Source: Clarkia xantiana subsp. parviflora (taxonomy: Eukaryota > Streptophyta > Magnoliopsida > Myrtales > Onagraceae). From it: a stretch of DNA of 64,000 nt. The notes beneath the pieces were generated by a model. That model made no database searches. It was given only the letters and a program-made list of their open reading frames with translations, and was not told the DNA's origin. The position numbers were made by a program, and so were the translations under genes. The stretch spans positions 1,240,001 to 1,304,000 of the forward strand of contig JAPTYO010000018.1 of assembly GCA_036873135.1 (NCBI GenBank), written 5' to 3'. Of the stretch, positions 9,822-20,589 are shown one piece after another (the first letter of the stretch is position 1; the number at the start of each line of letters is the position of its first letter).

Positions 9822-10109
9822 ATGGAAGTGTTAGTTTTCTCAACTGTCATGTTAACTAATCCAAATCCTTCTTGGATTCTTGATTCAGGTGCGACGGACC
9901 ACATAAATAATGAAAAATTATTATTTTCCATGTTCAGACGAATGCCAAAGGATTCAAAAAGGATATATATAGGCGACAACTCTCAAGTTGAAGTCAAAGT
10001 AATAAGGAGCTTTAAATTGTCCTTACGCAATGGCAGGACCTCACTTCTTGAAAATGTCATTTTTGCTCCTAGAATTCGAATAATGTTGTTTCTGTTACAT
10101 CTCTTATGA
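9822..10109 (+). pseudogene. Copia-1 protease fragment
   Basis: Copia aspartic protease. SWILDSGATDHI at about 9872 is the classic catalytic motif (DSGA). IYIGDNSQVEVK and a LLENVIFAPRI block follow, then the frame is lost. Confidence 0.88.
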
Positions 10110-10163
10110 ATAATGGATTTGCTTTATCATTTGAGAACTCCCTTGTCCAAATAAATAAAGGCA

Positions 10164-10832
10164 ATGTCTTTTATGGGCATGCAATTTCCTCTCAAGGTCT
10201 CAATGTCTTTTATGGATTTGAATGGAAATGAAAATTCGAATAGAATGTATTCAATAACATCCAGGGAAGCAGAAACTGATGAGGCCGGATGGCAACCAAG
10301 GTTAGGACATATAGGCTATGACATGGTACAAACTCTAGCTCGAAGAGGGTTTTTGCCCGGGGCAACTCAGGTGATGAAAACCACTTGTGAGGACTGTCTA
10401 TCCGGAAAGTCTACCCGCAAGCCATTCGGTGAATCACTACGAGCCGAGTACCCATTGCAGTTAACTCATTCCGAAGTATGTGGACCAATGAACGTCACCG
10501 CTAGGGGTAATAAATGTTACTTCGTGACTTTCAGCGATGACTTTACCCGTTTTGAGTTTACTCATTTGATCTCTCGTATATCCGAGGCTATTGATTGCTT
10601 TTAGAGCTTTCTTAACCTCGTAGAGAATCAACAGGAGTGAAAGGTGAAAACCCTACGCACTGATAGATGTGGAGAATACCTCTCTAATGAGTTCAATAAG
10701 TTATGCAAAGAAAGAGGAATTGTACGACAAACTACAATATCTAATATGCCACAACATAATGGAGTGGCAGAGGGACGTAATTGTACACTCCTGGACATGG
10801 TCAGAACCATGATGTCGCAAGCTCAACTCTGA
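10164..10832 (+). pseudogene. Copia-1 pre-integrase and integrase core
   Basis: Pre-integrase zinc region: PRLGHIGYDMVQTLARRG and CEDCLSGKSTRKPF (H...H...C..C type). The integrase core follows with an ARGNKCYFVTFSDDFTR block. After a stop and frameshift near 10600, KTLRTDRCGEYLS and NMPQHNGVAEGRN carry the second D and the E of the DDE triad. The normal GG before EYLS is CG. Inactive through frame breaks. Confidence 0.88.
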
Positions 10833-10859
10833 TCTCCTTCGGGGGTGACGCATTGTTGA

Positions 10860-11670
10860 CTGCCACGCATATAGTAAACCTTACCAGGCTGCGACCTTGG
10901 GGTTGCGCAGCATACATGCATCAAACCGACAGCCGTTTTGGCAAGTTAGGACCTAGAGGATTGAAAAGTATCTTTATAAGATACTCTGGGAACTCTAAGG
11001 GATACGTGTTCGTGGCAGCTCAGGATAATTGTGGCGTGGTATAACATGATCCAGAGACGTCACATTCCTTGAGGACGAATTTGCTACGCTTGGTAACATC
11101 AAAACCAACGAAGTATTGATTGAATTAGAGCAAGATGATGATGATCAGATCCCACTTAATTCGAGTGGGAGATTTGAGGCAGCAACGTCAGTGAACGATA
11201 TGGTAAATGAGAATGGAGACATTTTCATAATAAATCCAGTAGGAGGAGTCAGTCCAACCACACAGATCACTGCTGCTGCATGTGCGAATCAAGTCTAACC
11301 TGATAATCATGTTGCTGAACCTTTGGATGAAAATACTATAACTCCTCAACTACCTACTAGTGACAGTGGGAGTGGCACTACGAACTTGGTTCATGGTCCT
11401 AGTAACCATGAAATTCATCTCAGAGGTAGAATCCCGAGACCAAGAGGTTGTCCAAGAAAAGTAGTTGGCAAAGGTTCAAGTAATGCTCTTGTTCCCAGTG
11501 GGAGTGTTGTTCCACTCAGGAGCATTATTCCTAGTGGGAGCGTTTTTCAAGTTCAAGATGGGACTCATGAGCCTATATGTAGTCAAAGGCATCGAACTTC
11601 TCCCAAGAAGTATTCCATCGAAAAGGGTGAGTTATTCACTCTGACTTCAGTTGATGATGTAAGCATATGG
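10860..11670 (+). pseudogene. Copia-1 integrase C-terminus and linker to RT
   Basis: Integrase C-terminal region (LRPWGCAAYMH; an FIRYSGNSKGYVF block), then an acidic and S/P-rich linker ending SQRHRTSP. It aligns with the Copia fragment at 59376-59730 (TTQIT.AA.ANQV, PDNHVA.PLDEN). After FTLTSVDD the RT and RNase H domains are absent and the LTR at 11671 follows directly. Multiple stops. Confidence 0.82.
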
Positions 11671-12258
11671 TGATGGGCGCCGTAAATGGAAGCCCATTAT
11701 ATGTATATGTTACCTAAGATAATTGGGTACATGTCATATTAGAACATTGGGCCAGACCCAAATCCCAATTGACATGAGAGGCCAAAAACTGGGCCTCCCT
11801 ATACATGGGGCCGGCCGAAACTATTAGTAGGGGTAAAGTGGTTTTTTGTCCACTTTACTCCACCTATAAATAAGAGGTGTTAGGAGTTTTATTAGGTTAA
11901 TCATTATTCCTTACTTGGAGTGTTTTAGAGAGAAAAACCCTCATCCCCATAACAGAATAGTTTCGGCCGAACAACTACCAACACCAAGGGTGTGCCAATT
12001 TGCATTCGAGCAAACACTCCGGAGATCCGTCCCTGCCAAGAATCGATCTGAGGCTTTGCTGTTGAGAATATACCGCGTAGGGATTCCTTAACCAGAACCT
12101 CTACGGGTGCCGACCGGAGGAACGTGAACTCCCTGCTGTAGGATCTTGGGACTACGGACTACGTTTGAGGTATGTGCGAATCTTCCGCTGCGTTATATCA
12201 ATTACTAGCATGTACCGTGTTTATAGTATCCGTAGTGATTACTCCCCGTAATCTAACA
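11671..12258 (+). repeat. Copia LTR (5' LTR of Copia-2)
   Basis: 588 bp, TGATGGGCGC...TCTAACA, with CACCTATAAATAAG as TATA region and repeated GGCCGAA words. The same family occurs at 18510-19094 and 44708-45290. It is followed at once by a tRNA-Met primer site, so it acts as the 5' LTR of the sequence to its right. Confidence 0.9.
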
Positions 12259-12259
12259 G

Positions 12260-12271
12260 TGGTATCAGAGC
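12260..12271 (+). promoter_or_regulatory. Copia primer binding site (tRNA-iMet)
   Basis: TGGTATCAGAGC begins two bases after the LTR. It is the standard complement of plant initiator tRNA-Met used by Copia elements. Confidence 0.95.
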
Positions 12272-12919
12272 TTGTGTTAGGAGTTCATGATTTTGATAAA
12301 TTGGTGTTCTTGAAAATTTTAAGTTTGGACCGAAAATTTTAAAAGGGAAAGATTTAAAATTTTTGATTTTTTTTGTTAATGTTGGTCCGTAATTTTCATG
12401 ATGTTCTTAGGAAATTTGATGTTCATGATCTTCAAGGAAACACATGATTTTTATCAAAATCGAACATTGGATAGTAGATCTCATTAAAATTTGATCTTGA
12501 AATTTGACCACTTGTTTCCAATTTAGTGTTTATTTCGGCCAAACCCTAAAATTACAAGGTAAAATTTTAATTTCTTAGGCTCCAAGAAAACTAATTTCGG
12601 CCGAAATTAATAAAAATATTGTTTACCATATTTTAATTTTTATTCTAGGTAACAATATACCTATAATTGGAAACATAAGGATAGATTCACATTAATATAT
12701 AGAAATATATATATAACTATCAATATATCTAAATATTTAATAGAGTTAAAGATATTATTAATAGATTGAGTTACCTAAATTACTGAGAAAATATATTGTT
12801 AATATATGTGTTTCTCTATTTAAGATATTGACAATAAATAAAATATATATATTGTAGATTGATTTAGTCTTAAAGATAGAATCTTGGCAATAAATATATA
12901 TATGTTTAGATTATGGCCG

Positions 12920-12923
<4 letters not shown>

Positions 12924-12974
<51 letters not shown>
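12924..12974. repeat. (TA)n microsatellite
   Basis: About 25 uninterrupted AT dinucleotides. Confidence 0.95.
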
Positions 12975-12977
<3 letters not shown>

Positions 12978-13129
12978 ATATTGGAAATTATTTTATATAG
13001 TTAATGTTACTTAGTGACTAAGTTAAATATTTTTAATGGATTTCAAAACCCTACTTAGGCCACAAGTAAACATTTCGGCCCAAACTTTTTGGTTTTAATT
13101 ATTGGGCTGGTCCAATATATCAAACGGGG

Positions 13130-13395
13130 ACGAATAAAACCGAACCTGATTTTCTCAATCGGTTCAACCTAATCGGGTCGCGTCGGACCGGGGTAACTAA
13201 GTGGATCTAACCGAACCGGTTTTGTGTGTTGAACCGAACCCTATTTTATTGGACGGTTCGGACCGAACCATATTTTGAAATTAAAACCGAACCGAACCAG
13301 ATTTACCGGACCCGAACCGGAATTTCTAGACCGAACCGAACCAAACCGGACCAAAATTGACTGAACCGAACCGAATTTTTGAAACCGAATTCAAG
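13130..13395. repeat. Degenerate CCGAAC-rich repeat
   Basis: Many irregular copies of ACCGAACC and its complement GGTTCGG within the Copia-2 leader. Opposite orientations could fold into hairpins. It looks like a drifted short tandem repeat. Confidence 0.7.
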
Positions 13396-14370
13396 TCAAT
13401 TAAAATAGGGATTTTAAAATCCAAATGTTTTTTAACCTTAATAGGCCTACACAGTGCTCATGGGTTTATAATTATTCACATAAGGATTAAACCCTAATGC
13501 CTTGTTTCGATTATGGGGATGGATCTCGGAGATACATGTTTTTGGGACTTGATTAATTAATGGGCTGAGTTGCAATGGTTTAGTATTCATTATATATTTA
13601 TGCATGATTAGAAATGTTGTCTTGATTGAGTCAAGCTAGCTGGATATTGCATGTTGGGGGCGGAGCCCTGGTTAAATATATGGAATGCGCACTAGGATAG
13701 ACATGCTGTGATGGTTGGAAATGCCTAGGATTCATGTCTAGAATGTTGCATAATTGAATATAAGAATGAATTGCAAATCAGCCCCTAATGTTTAAAATTA
13801 TTTTAAAATCGAAAACTAGTCGCCAAATATGTATGATTGATGTGGAAGTTTCATGTTTGACACGTAGGCTAGAATGTCGAGGATGTAGCCGCATTTTATA
13901 ATTTACTTGGAAGTAGAATTTTATATGCAAGCATGAGTTCCTAAGAACATTAGACGCATGACGCGTAAGCATGAGTGTGGTTTATGTGATGAATGTTACT
14001 GGCGTATGATAATTTACATGGATGGTAGAATTATATATGCATGAGTGAATTCATCGGAATATTTTTCCAAAATAAAAAGGGCCTTGGGAATGCCAAGATC
14101 GGGTATGCTTGTTTTAGAATCCCCGTTCCGGTAATTTGCGATTAAAACCGTTTTAAAATACTGATATGTCGGATAGAAGACGACGATAATGTGATCTCCT
14201 TCACAGCCATCTTCCATTGGTTTACTGGTGGTCGGTTGATTCAGATGACTGAGGGATTGTTATTTGCCGGATTCCATCTTAATAGATATTTGATGTATGC
14301 AATTCTTTCTCAAAATGTTATTGTCTCCCTGATTTTGCATAATCATCGATGTGTTAGTATGAATTGGTTG

Positions 14371-14936
14371 AATTAGTGCGATTCGATATTCCTTGCAATC
14401 TTGATGGTGTGAATCATGATGAATAAAAGGAGTACGTGTTGAACTCTCTACTACGATTACAAAAAGTGGAGAGGACAACTACAGCTGAATATAGTAGTCT
14501 GTATGATTCTGACAATGAGAAATGAATGTGATAATTTGTTTCTCCAAGCATGGAAGTAGGTTCTTTAATGATCTAAACGTGTATGTGGTGATACATTACA
14601 CCTTGGTAAAAAGGGGTTGAAGAAGACTTCAATTGCAACCAGGCAATGTTGCAGCTTAATATCCTTTTGCATCCGCCTCGGTGGAAGCAAGGATGCAAAA
14701 GCTAAACGTTTCGGTTGAACATAATAACATTCTCTCTTTTCATGGATGTTGGTGTAGAACCCGCATCGAAATTTCAGAATGAAAGGTCAACATGGAAAAG
14801 ATGTATATGGTTGTCTGGTGTTTACAGGACTCAATGACTTTGAGCCTAATCAAGTACAGTAACCATAGCAATAAAAAGGGAAACCTTCTCAGCTCACCAC
14901 ACTGGGTTCGAAAGATGTCAACCATGATCCGCATAT
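14371..14936. other. Unassigned sequence between Copia-2 leader and element Bprime
   Basis: No recognisable coding frame. It is probably decayed Copia or other repeat DNA. Confidence 0.4.
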
Positions 14937-15556
14937 TGTTGGATATATGTCCAATTCGGGTTAGTATTTACGTTTCGGAACTCGCAAACACGTCAGAACC
15001 ACAAACGGATTTTACCGCGGTCACCCCGGGTCAAAACAGTCCGGATGCGCGCAGCACCCGGACCGGGACTTCCGGATTGCCTGCCGACTAGTACTGCGCG
15101 CTTACCCCTATTTTTACTAAGTATGAGAAGTCAGTGCGCACATAGACAACCTTGATGTCGGTAAGCATTTTCCTGTAAACCGGCATTAAACCGGGTACGG
15201 TTCTCGTGTTTCCTATAAATAGGGAACCTAGACCTCCCATTTGACAAGTTAACCTGAAACTCTCCCAAATTGGCTATTTGTGCTCTGACCTCTCTCTACA
15301 CACGTGTCTCTCTCTAGATTGTGACTTAAGCATCGGAGAGGGCTCAACCAGTGCCACCACCCTCTCCATGCTGGTTATTGCCCGTTTTGCAGGACCCGAC
15401 GTGTAAGAGACCGAGATTGGAGCCAAAGCCAAGTTCGGGGTTCGAGGATCGAGGATCGTGGGTCGTGACGTGCTGTCAGGAGACCGTATCTGCGTGCACA
15501 TCCAGCCCGTTCGCGAAGAGCAACCCGAGGTGTCCCAGGTGGAACCGACCCCAACA
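14937..15556 (+). repeat. LTR of family B (element Bprime)
   Basis: 620 bp, TGTTGGATAT...CCCCAACA. Its head matches the LTR heads of B, C, D and E (GTCCAATTCGGGTT). It contains CCTATAAATAGG and a potential pseudoknot at 15335-15376: stem 1 GGAGAGGG/CCCTCTCC, stem 2 AACCAG/CTGGTT. Confidence 0.9.
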
Positions 15557-15607
15557 CTTGCCGTCGTCAGCGTGATTCGAGCAGGAAGCCGTTCCATACC
15601 GCAAGCT

Positions 15608-16045
15608 ATGACAGGCAGGCGTACGAAGAAGGCGGGTGCGAACAAGCCGAAGCCGACGAGTAGCCAACAAGGACCTTCTCACATTCCAGATGCAGAGTCT
15701 ACCGCCTCCTCCATACCAACCGCAAATGCGCCTTCCGCGCAGCATGGTCCCGACGTCCAGAACGAGGTACCAGTGCACGAGTTCGAGCAAAGGACGGAAA
15801 GGAACGAAGAGTTCCCATACGGGATGCAAGCTGACGGAGTGCGGCAGCAAGCAAGAGGCGCAAGCAACTTGCCACCAGTCACACCAGCCATGATGGATGC
15901 GCTTGAAGAGCTTATCGCATTCAGAAAGACTCTAAGGAATCAAGGATACGCCGTATCCTCCATGCCAACAAAGAGTGTGCCCTCCGCACAGCATGGCCTC
16001 GAAGTCCAGCATATGGCATACATTGAGGAGTTCCAGACTCCAGAC
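15608..16045 (+). pseudogene. Gag N-terminus of element Bprime
   Basis: Starts MTGRRTKKAG, the start shared with B (MTGRRMKKAG) and C (MTGRRPKKAG). It contains a PSHIPDAESTASS block and the MMDALEELIAFRKTLRNQGY helix found in the gags of C and D. The capsid domain is missing because the sequence jumps to integrase near 16045. Confidence 0.8.
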
Positions 16046-16047
16046 AT

Positions 16048-16718
16048 TCTGCGAAAGACTCAACATAGACCACCGCTTTGCATCAGTGTGTCATGCCCAA
16101 ACAAATGGACAAGTTGAATCCGCTAAAAAGATTGTTTGGATGGTCTTAAGAAGAGAGTCCACGCCTTGAAGGGAGGATGGGCAGAAGAGCTTAGCAGCGT
16201 CTTATTGGGCTGTGCGCATAGCTCCAAAAGAGTCAACAGGTGAAACACCATTCAGCCTGGTATTTGGAACAGAGGCAGTTGCTCCAATCGAAATTGCTGT
16301 CTCATCATACCGCACAACCCACTTTGATTCCCAAGCCAACGAAGCAGAAATGCGTCTAGACTTGGAGCTGGCAGACAAAAGAAGGCGAAACGCGGAGCAA
16401 AGCCAAGCACGTATGCGCCTAATGACTGCAAGATATTATAACAGGAAGGTGAAAGAAATACAATTCCACGTGGGCGAAATGGTGTGGAGAAGGAACGAAT
16501 TCTCACACTTGGATCAAATGAACAAACTATCTCCAAAGTGGGAAGGTCCATACAAGATTATTTCAATCAATCCCTTATGTCAGCGCTTACCGCCTTCAAG
16601 ATGCGGAAGGCAACATCCTTACAAACACATTCAATGGGGGGCACTTGAAGAAACTTCATGGATAAAGGAAGAATACTATGTTACAAAGGAGCTATTGTAT
16701 CAAGCTTTTTTGTCTTAA
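16048..16718 (+). pseudogene. Gypsy integrase C-terminal half
   Basis: Integrase from just before the catalytic glutamate: HAQTNGQVESAKK carries the E of the DDE triad, then GETPFSLVFGTEAVAPIEI, MTARYYNRKVKEIQF and a PKWEGPYKI block. The frame shifts near 16145-16210. The first two catalytic aspartates are lost in the deletion. It is the only integrase among the B/C/D-type elements here, and shows that an integrase-bearing relative existed. Confidence 0.88.
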
Positions 16719-18162
16719 ATCCTATATGCAAATAAAGGAGATTTATAACTCCATATATGTTTACAATCATGTAACTACATCAATCATCTAATGTAGTCAA
16801 TTTACTCTCGTAGGTACCTCTCTACATTATACACTCTACTTTGGATTAACACCAAGTAACAAAAAACAAGCATATTACTCATATCAACAACTCAAGTCAT
16901 TATCCTATGCAACAAGCTAAACACTATGTGTAACAAGGAACTTATGGCATACAACGCCAACATATCTATTATCTACACCAACAAGGAGTTTATTTCTCCA
17001 TCTATAACGGCGTCTATCTCAAGAAGATGTCGGCAACACAAAGCCATCGCGCTATGTGCACAGTCAACTTATATGTCGCAATGACAACTTGCGGATTATC
17101 TACAAAAAGGGACTTATAAAAATTCTCTACTCAAAAGTGACGGTTATTCAGAAGACGTCAAATACATGCAATATCTTGGAAAAACACCAAGGTCTACTGT
17201 CAAAATGACGACTATTCCAAAGACGTCAACAACAAGCAATATCTTGGATAAACATCAAGATTTACTATGAAAAGTGACATGCTGCGACATCCTCTTTGCA
17301 AGGGCAAACCTCATGTTCACATCTATCAAAGTAGCATGCTGCGACTTCCTCTTTGCAAGGGCAAACCCCATGCTTACTTCTAAAAATGGCATGCTGTGAA
17401 ATCCTATTAGAGGCAAATCCTCATGTTCATAGCCATTCCCTGCATACAAACCAGGATGCGGCACTTAGGTGGGACTGATCACCCCATCGTGGCGGAAGTC
17501 CTCTTGTTAGATGACAACCCCACACATCTACAAAGTATGTACATCCCTCTTATGGGTCCATAAGCCATGAAGATACATTCCTTGATAGGATAGCTTCATG
17601 TACACTCAAACTATTCATATCCTCTTAAGGATGCACACATAATGAAGAACTATACCTTAAGTGGGCAGGCTTCATTCAAAAACGCTAGCAGGAGCGCACC
17701 CTGTTTGAAAAACTCACCAAATTTATAAGTCGAGTCTTGTACAACGTCGCCTTAGAGTGGAACTAAGAGACGGTATAAACTTAAGTATTGCTTCGTCAAG
17801 ACGACACTGCTACATGTCAAGTGCCAGTGCCGAGTGCAAAGTGCCCGCACCGAGTACATTACTATCTACAATGCTACATGTACCAAGTGTACATATCATG
17901 CCATGCCTTGGAAATTTTTTCAAGAGGGGCGCTAATAACACCCTGCAATGCGCAAGTCGCAACATTGGATGTTTATCCATTATAACAAGGAGATCAATCT
18001 TATCATGCAAGTCCAATACATACGGACAACGGAGATAACTCAATGTATGAAATATTACTAGCAAGTTATCACGTGTTTATTATTATTGAAAACAGGTCCA
18101 AGTGACAAAATACCATGAAAGCAAACGCATAAACGAAGGCTGGGACAAAAGCCTCAACATAT
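16719..18162 (+). other. Bprime 3' non-coding region
   Basis: No gene. It shares blocks with the 3' regions of D (30800-32600) and C (37600-39430): words such as CCTCTTTGCAAGGGCAAAC, a GTCGCCTTAGAGTGGAACTA block at 17745, and short GTGCCGAGTGC copies at 17820-17860. Confidence 0.75.
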
Positions 18163-18509
18163 GGACACCAGCATGATATTAGTTGAATGTTGTGAATACT
18201 TGTACGCATGCTTTGGATAAGTGTTCCTGTGTGGAAACTAGGCAATTGGAGAATTACAGTTGACTAAGAATACAACGCGGCACAATATTATTTTTACAGG
18301 TTGATTATAGATGGGGAATCAAGGTTCCGCGGGTGCTACAACACTCCTAACAAATACGTAGCACGATCCCTGTCGTGTTCGCCGGTCCCACGGAAAACCT
18401 CGTATGAACTATTTCGAAGCAGAGCTGATCAAAGAACAAATGTTGATGTGTTGGTTGACAACATATAACAGGCACCCTCCCATTCTGGCGAGTGGGAACT
18501 TTTGGCATT
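18163..18509 (+). mobile_element. Copia 3' internal region
   Basis: Non-coding stretch between RNase H and the 3' LTR of the Copia family. It aligns with 22640-22968 (shared GTGGAAACTAGGCAATT and CCTCCCATTC.G.CGAGTGGGA). Confidence 0.8.
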
Positions 18510-19094
18510 TGGATATTAGGCCGCCGTAAATCGGAGCCCATTATTATGAGACTGTTACCTAAGTCAATTGGGTAATGTCACATTAGGGATTTTGGGCTAG
18601 GCCTAAAATCACAATGGACATGACAGGCCCAAAATTGGGCCTCCTTTCTCAATGTGGACGGTCGAAATTAACAAGTGTGGTGAGGTGGGTTTTGCCCACC
18701 TCCTCTTATAAATAGGGAGTGTTAGGGTTTAATTTAAGGTTAATGACTTTCTTCCTATGTGGTGAGATAAAAAGAAATCCCTCCTCCCTATTCCTTATGT
18801 GTTTCGACCGAACCCCTCTAGAGCCATAGGAGTTGCTATATTGCTTCAAGAAATTACTCCGGAGATCCATCCCTGCTAAAGAATCGACAAGAGGCTTTAA
18901 TGTGGAAACCAATCCGCGTAGGTATTCCTTAACCAGAATCCTTACGGGAACCGTACGGCGGATCGAGAACTCCCCTAGAAGATCTTGGGTCTACGGAAAG
19001 CATTGTAGGTATGTGCCATTTATTCTGCTGCGTAATTTGTTTACATAGCATGTACCTTGTATGTTTCCTAGTAATTATCCCCTATAATCTTACA
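18510..19094 (+). repeat. Copia LTR (3' LTR)
   Basis: 585 bp, TGGATATTAG...TCTTACA, same family as 11671-12258 (CTTATAAATAGGGAGTGTTAGG; ACTCCGGAGATCCATCCCTGC). No primer site follows, so it is a 3' LTR. Confidence 0.88.
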
Positions 19095-19117
19095 TGTCAC
19101 ACGGGCACAGTCGTCTT
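19095..19117 (+). mobile_element. Short Copia-flank segment left of element B
   Basis: Joins directly to 22105 when element B and one GTCTT copy are removed. 19113-19117 is the GTCTT duplication. Confidence 0.7.
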
Positions 19118-19828
19118 TGATGGATATCTATCCAATTCGGGTTCGTATTTACGTTACGGACCTCACAAACAAGACGAAAACCATAAACAGATTTTACCGC
19201 GGACACCCCGAGTCCAAAATGGTCCGGATGCGTGCAGCACCCGGACCGGGACTTCCGGATTGCCTCAGCAGTCTGGATTGGTCCGGTTCGCCCGGCAATC
19301 CGGACCATGTCGGACATCCAACATGGTCTGGACTGTCAACTGGCACCGCACGCTTACCCCTATTATTTTTATTAAGTATGAGAAGTCAGTGCGCACATAG
19401 CCAACCTCGATGTCGGTAAGCGTTTTCCTTTAAACCGGCATTGAACCGCATAACCGGTTACGGTTCTCGGATTTCCTATAAATAGGGACCTAGACCTCCC
19501 ATTTGACAAGTTAACTCGAAACTCTCTTAAATTGGTTATTTGTGCTCTGAACTCTCTCTATATACTTTATCTCTCTAGATTGTGACTTAAGCATCGGAGA
19601 GGGCTCAACCAGCACCACCACCCCCCCTCTCCATGCTGGTTATTGCCCGTTTTGCAGGACCCGACGTGTAGAAGACCGAGATTGAAGCCAAAGCCAAGTT
19701 TGGGGTTCGAGGATCGAGGTTTGCGGATCGTGGATCGTGACGTGCTGACAAGAGACCGTACCTGCGTGCACATCCAACCCGTTGGCGAAGAGCAACCCGA
19801 GGTGTCCCATGTGGAACCGACCTCAACA
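19118..19828 (+). repeat. 5' LTR of element B
   Basis: 711 bp, TGATGGATAT...CTCAACA, with CCTATAAATAGG. It is longer than the 3' LTR because of an extra segment near 19263-19330 (repeats of TCCGGATTG/GGTCCGGA type). Confidence 0.93.
19596..19641 (+). promoter_or_regulatory. Potential H-type pseudoknot in the LTR (family B)
   Basis: Stem 1 GGAGAGGG (19596-19603) pairs with CCCTCTCC (19625-19632). Stem 2 AACCAGCA (19607-19614) pairs with TGCTGGTT (19634-19641), 8 bp each. The copy in the 3' LTR (21878-21919) has one mismatch in stem 2. Confidence 0.55.
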
Positions 19829-19830
19829 CT

Positions 19831-19839
19831 TGGCGCCGT
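19831..19839 (+). promoter_or_regulatory. Primer binding site of element B
   Basis: TGGCGCCGT, complementary to the tRNA-Asp 3' end, two bases after the LTR. Confidence 0.75.
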
Positions 19840-19878
19840 CTGTGGGAATCGAGCAAGAAGCCGTTCCATACCACAAGC

Positions 19879-20370
19879 TATGACAGGCAGACGTATGAAG
19901 AAGGCGGGGGAAAGCAAGCCGAAGCCGACGAGAAGCCAACCAGAACCTTCTCAATTCCAGATGTAGAATCTACCGCCTCGCCAACCGCAAATGTGCCTTC
20001 CGCACAGCGCGGTCCCGGAGTTCAGAACAATGCACCAGTGCACAAGTCCCATGATGCCGACATGAAGTATGCTGACCTGAATTATGCCGACATAAAGGAT
20101 GCCGTCATGAAGGATGCCGCCATAAAAGATGTCATTGGTTTCTCATCAAAGGAAAAAGAGCACATTGTACATCACGACGCCTTGGTCATAACCACGCAGA
20201 AGCCGACAAGAAGTCAACTTGGATCCTCCCACATGCCTGTTGCCACATCTGATGCCTTCTTCATGCCAACAGGAAGTGTGCCTTTCGCACAGTACGACCA
20301 AAGAGTCCATAATGCAGCGCGCGTAACACCTCCGCCCGGGTTCGAGCCTAGGACGCCAAGCGCCGAGTGC
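19879..20370 (+). pseudogene. Scrambled gag/protease remnant of element B
   Basis: Begins MTGRRMKKAG like the other gags. After a frame break it reads a five-residue repeat (ADMKY-ADLNY-ADIKD-AVMKD-AAIKD), then SSKEKEHIVHHDALVIT, which is protease sequence (compare KKHIVYPHDDALVIT in C). It then returns to a second gag N-terminal segment (SQLGSSHMPVATSDA to VTPPPGFEP). The order gag-protease-gag shows rearrangement. No capsid domain. Confidence 0.7.
20056..20133 (+). repeat. 15-bp repeat coding a five-residue repeat
   Basis: About five copies of GATGCCG(A/C/T)CAT(G/A)AA(G/A)-like 15-mers within the gag remnant. The translation resembles A-x-(L/M/I)-K-x pentapeptides, but the stretch is short. 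Confidence 0.7.
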
Positions 20371-20585
20371 CAAGTACCAGTGCCGAGTGCCAGTGCCAAC
20401 GCCAGCGCCGAGTGCCAGTACCGAGTACCAGCGCTAGGTGCCCGTGCCGAGTGTCCGTGCCGAGTGCCCGTGCCGAGTGCCCGTGCCGAGTGCCCGTGCC
20501 GAGTGCCCGTGCCGAGTGCCCGTGCCGAGTGCCCGTGTCGAGTGCTGGTGCCGAGTGTCCTTGTGCCGAGTGCCCGTGTCAAAGT
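20360..20585 (+). repeat. 12-bp minisatellite in element B
   Basis: Many copies of CGTGCCGAGTGC, most regular from 20450 to 20545 and degenerate at the edges. Two to four copies of the same word occur at 17820-17860 (Bprime) and 39065-39105 (C). Confidence 0.92.
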
Positions 20586-20589
20586 GCTA

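Larger units (their letters stand above)
12272..14370 (+). mobile_element. Copia-2 long non-coding leader
   Basis: About 2.1 kb of AT-rich leader without a gene. It contains a TA microsatellite (12924-12974), a CCGAAC-rich stretch (13130-13395) and, from about 13985, the block shared with the Copia-1 leader. The match to Copia-1 ends near 14365, just before where gag would start. No gag is found here. Confidence 0.75.
14937..18162 (+). mobile_element. Element Bprime: 3'-truncated Tat-like deletion derivative
   Basis: A 5' LTR (14937-15556) is followed by a mutated primer-site region (CTTGCCGTCGTC), the gag N-terminus (15608-~16045) fused to the integrase C-terminus (~16050-16718), and a 3' region (16719-18162) shared with C and D. 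There is no 3' LTR. Similarity to C stops at AACATAT (18156-18162), exactly where the antisense gene of C would begin, and Copia sequence follows. Confidence 0.8.

Noticed and set aside
18158..18162. CATAT after Bprime equals CATAT before its LTR (14932-14936)
   Set aside because: In element C the same CATAT is part of the element's own sequence, so it is not a target duplication, and Bprime has no 3' LTR.
20056..20133. Pentapeptide-repeat protein in element B
   Set aside because: Only about five units; real pentapeptide folds need many more. Treated as a short coding minisatellite.
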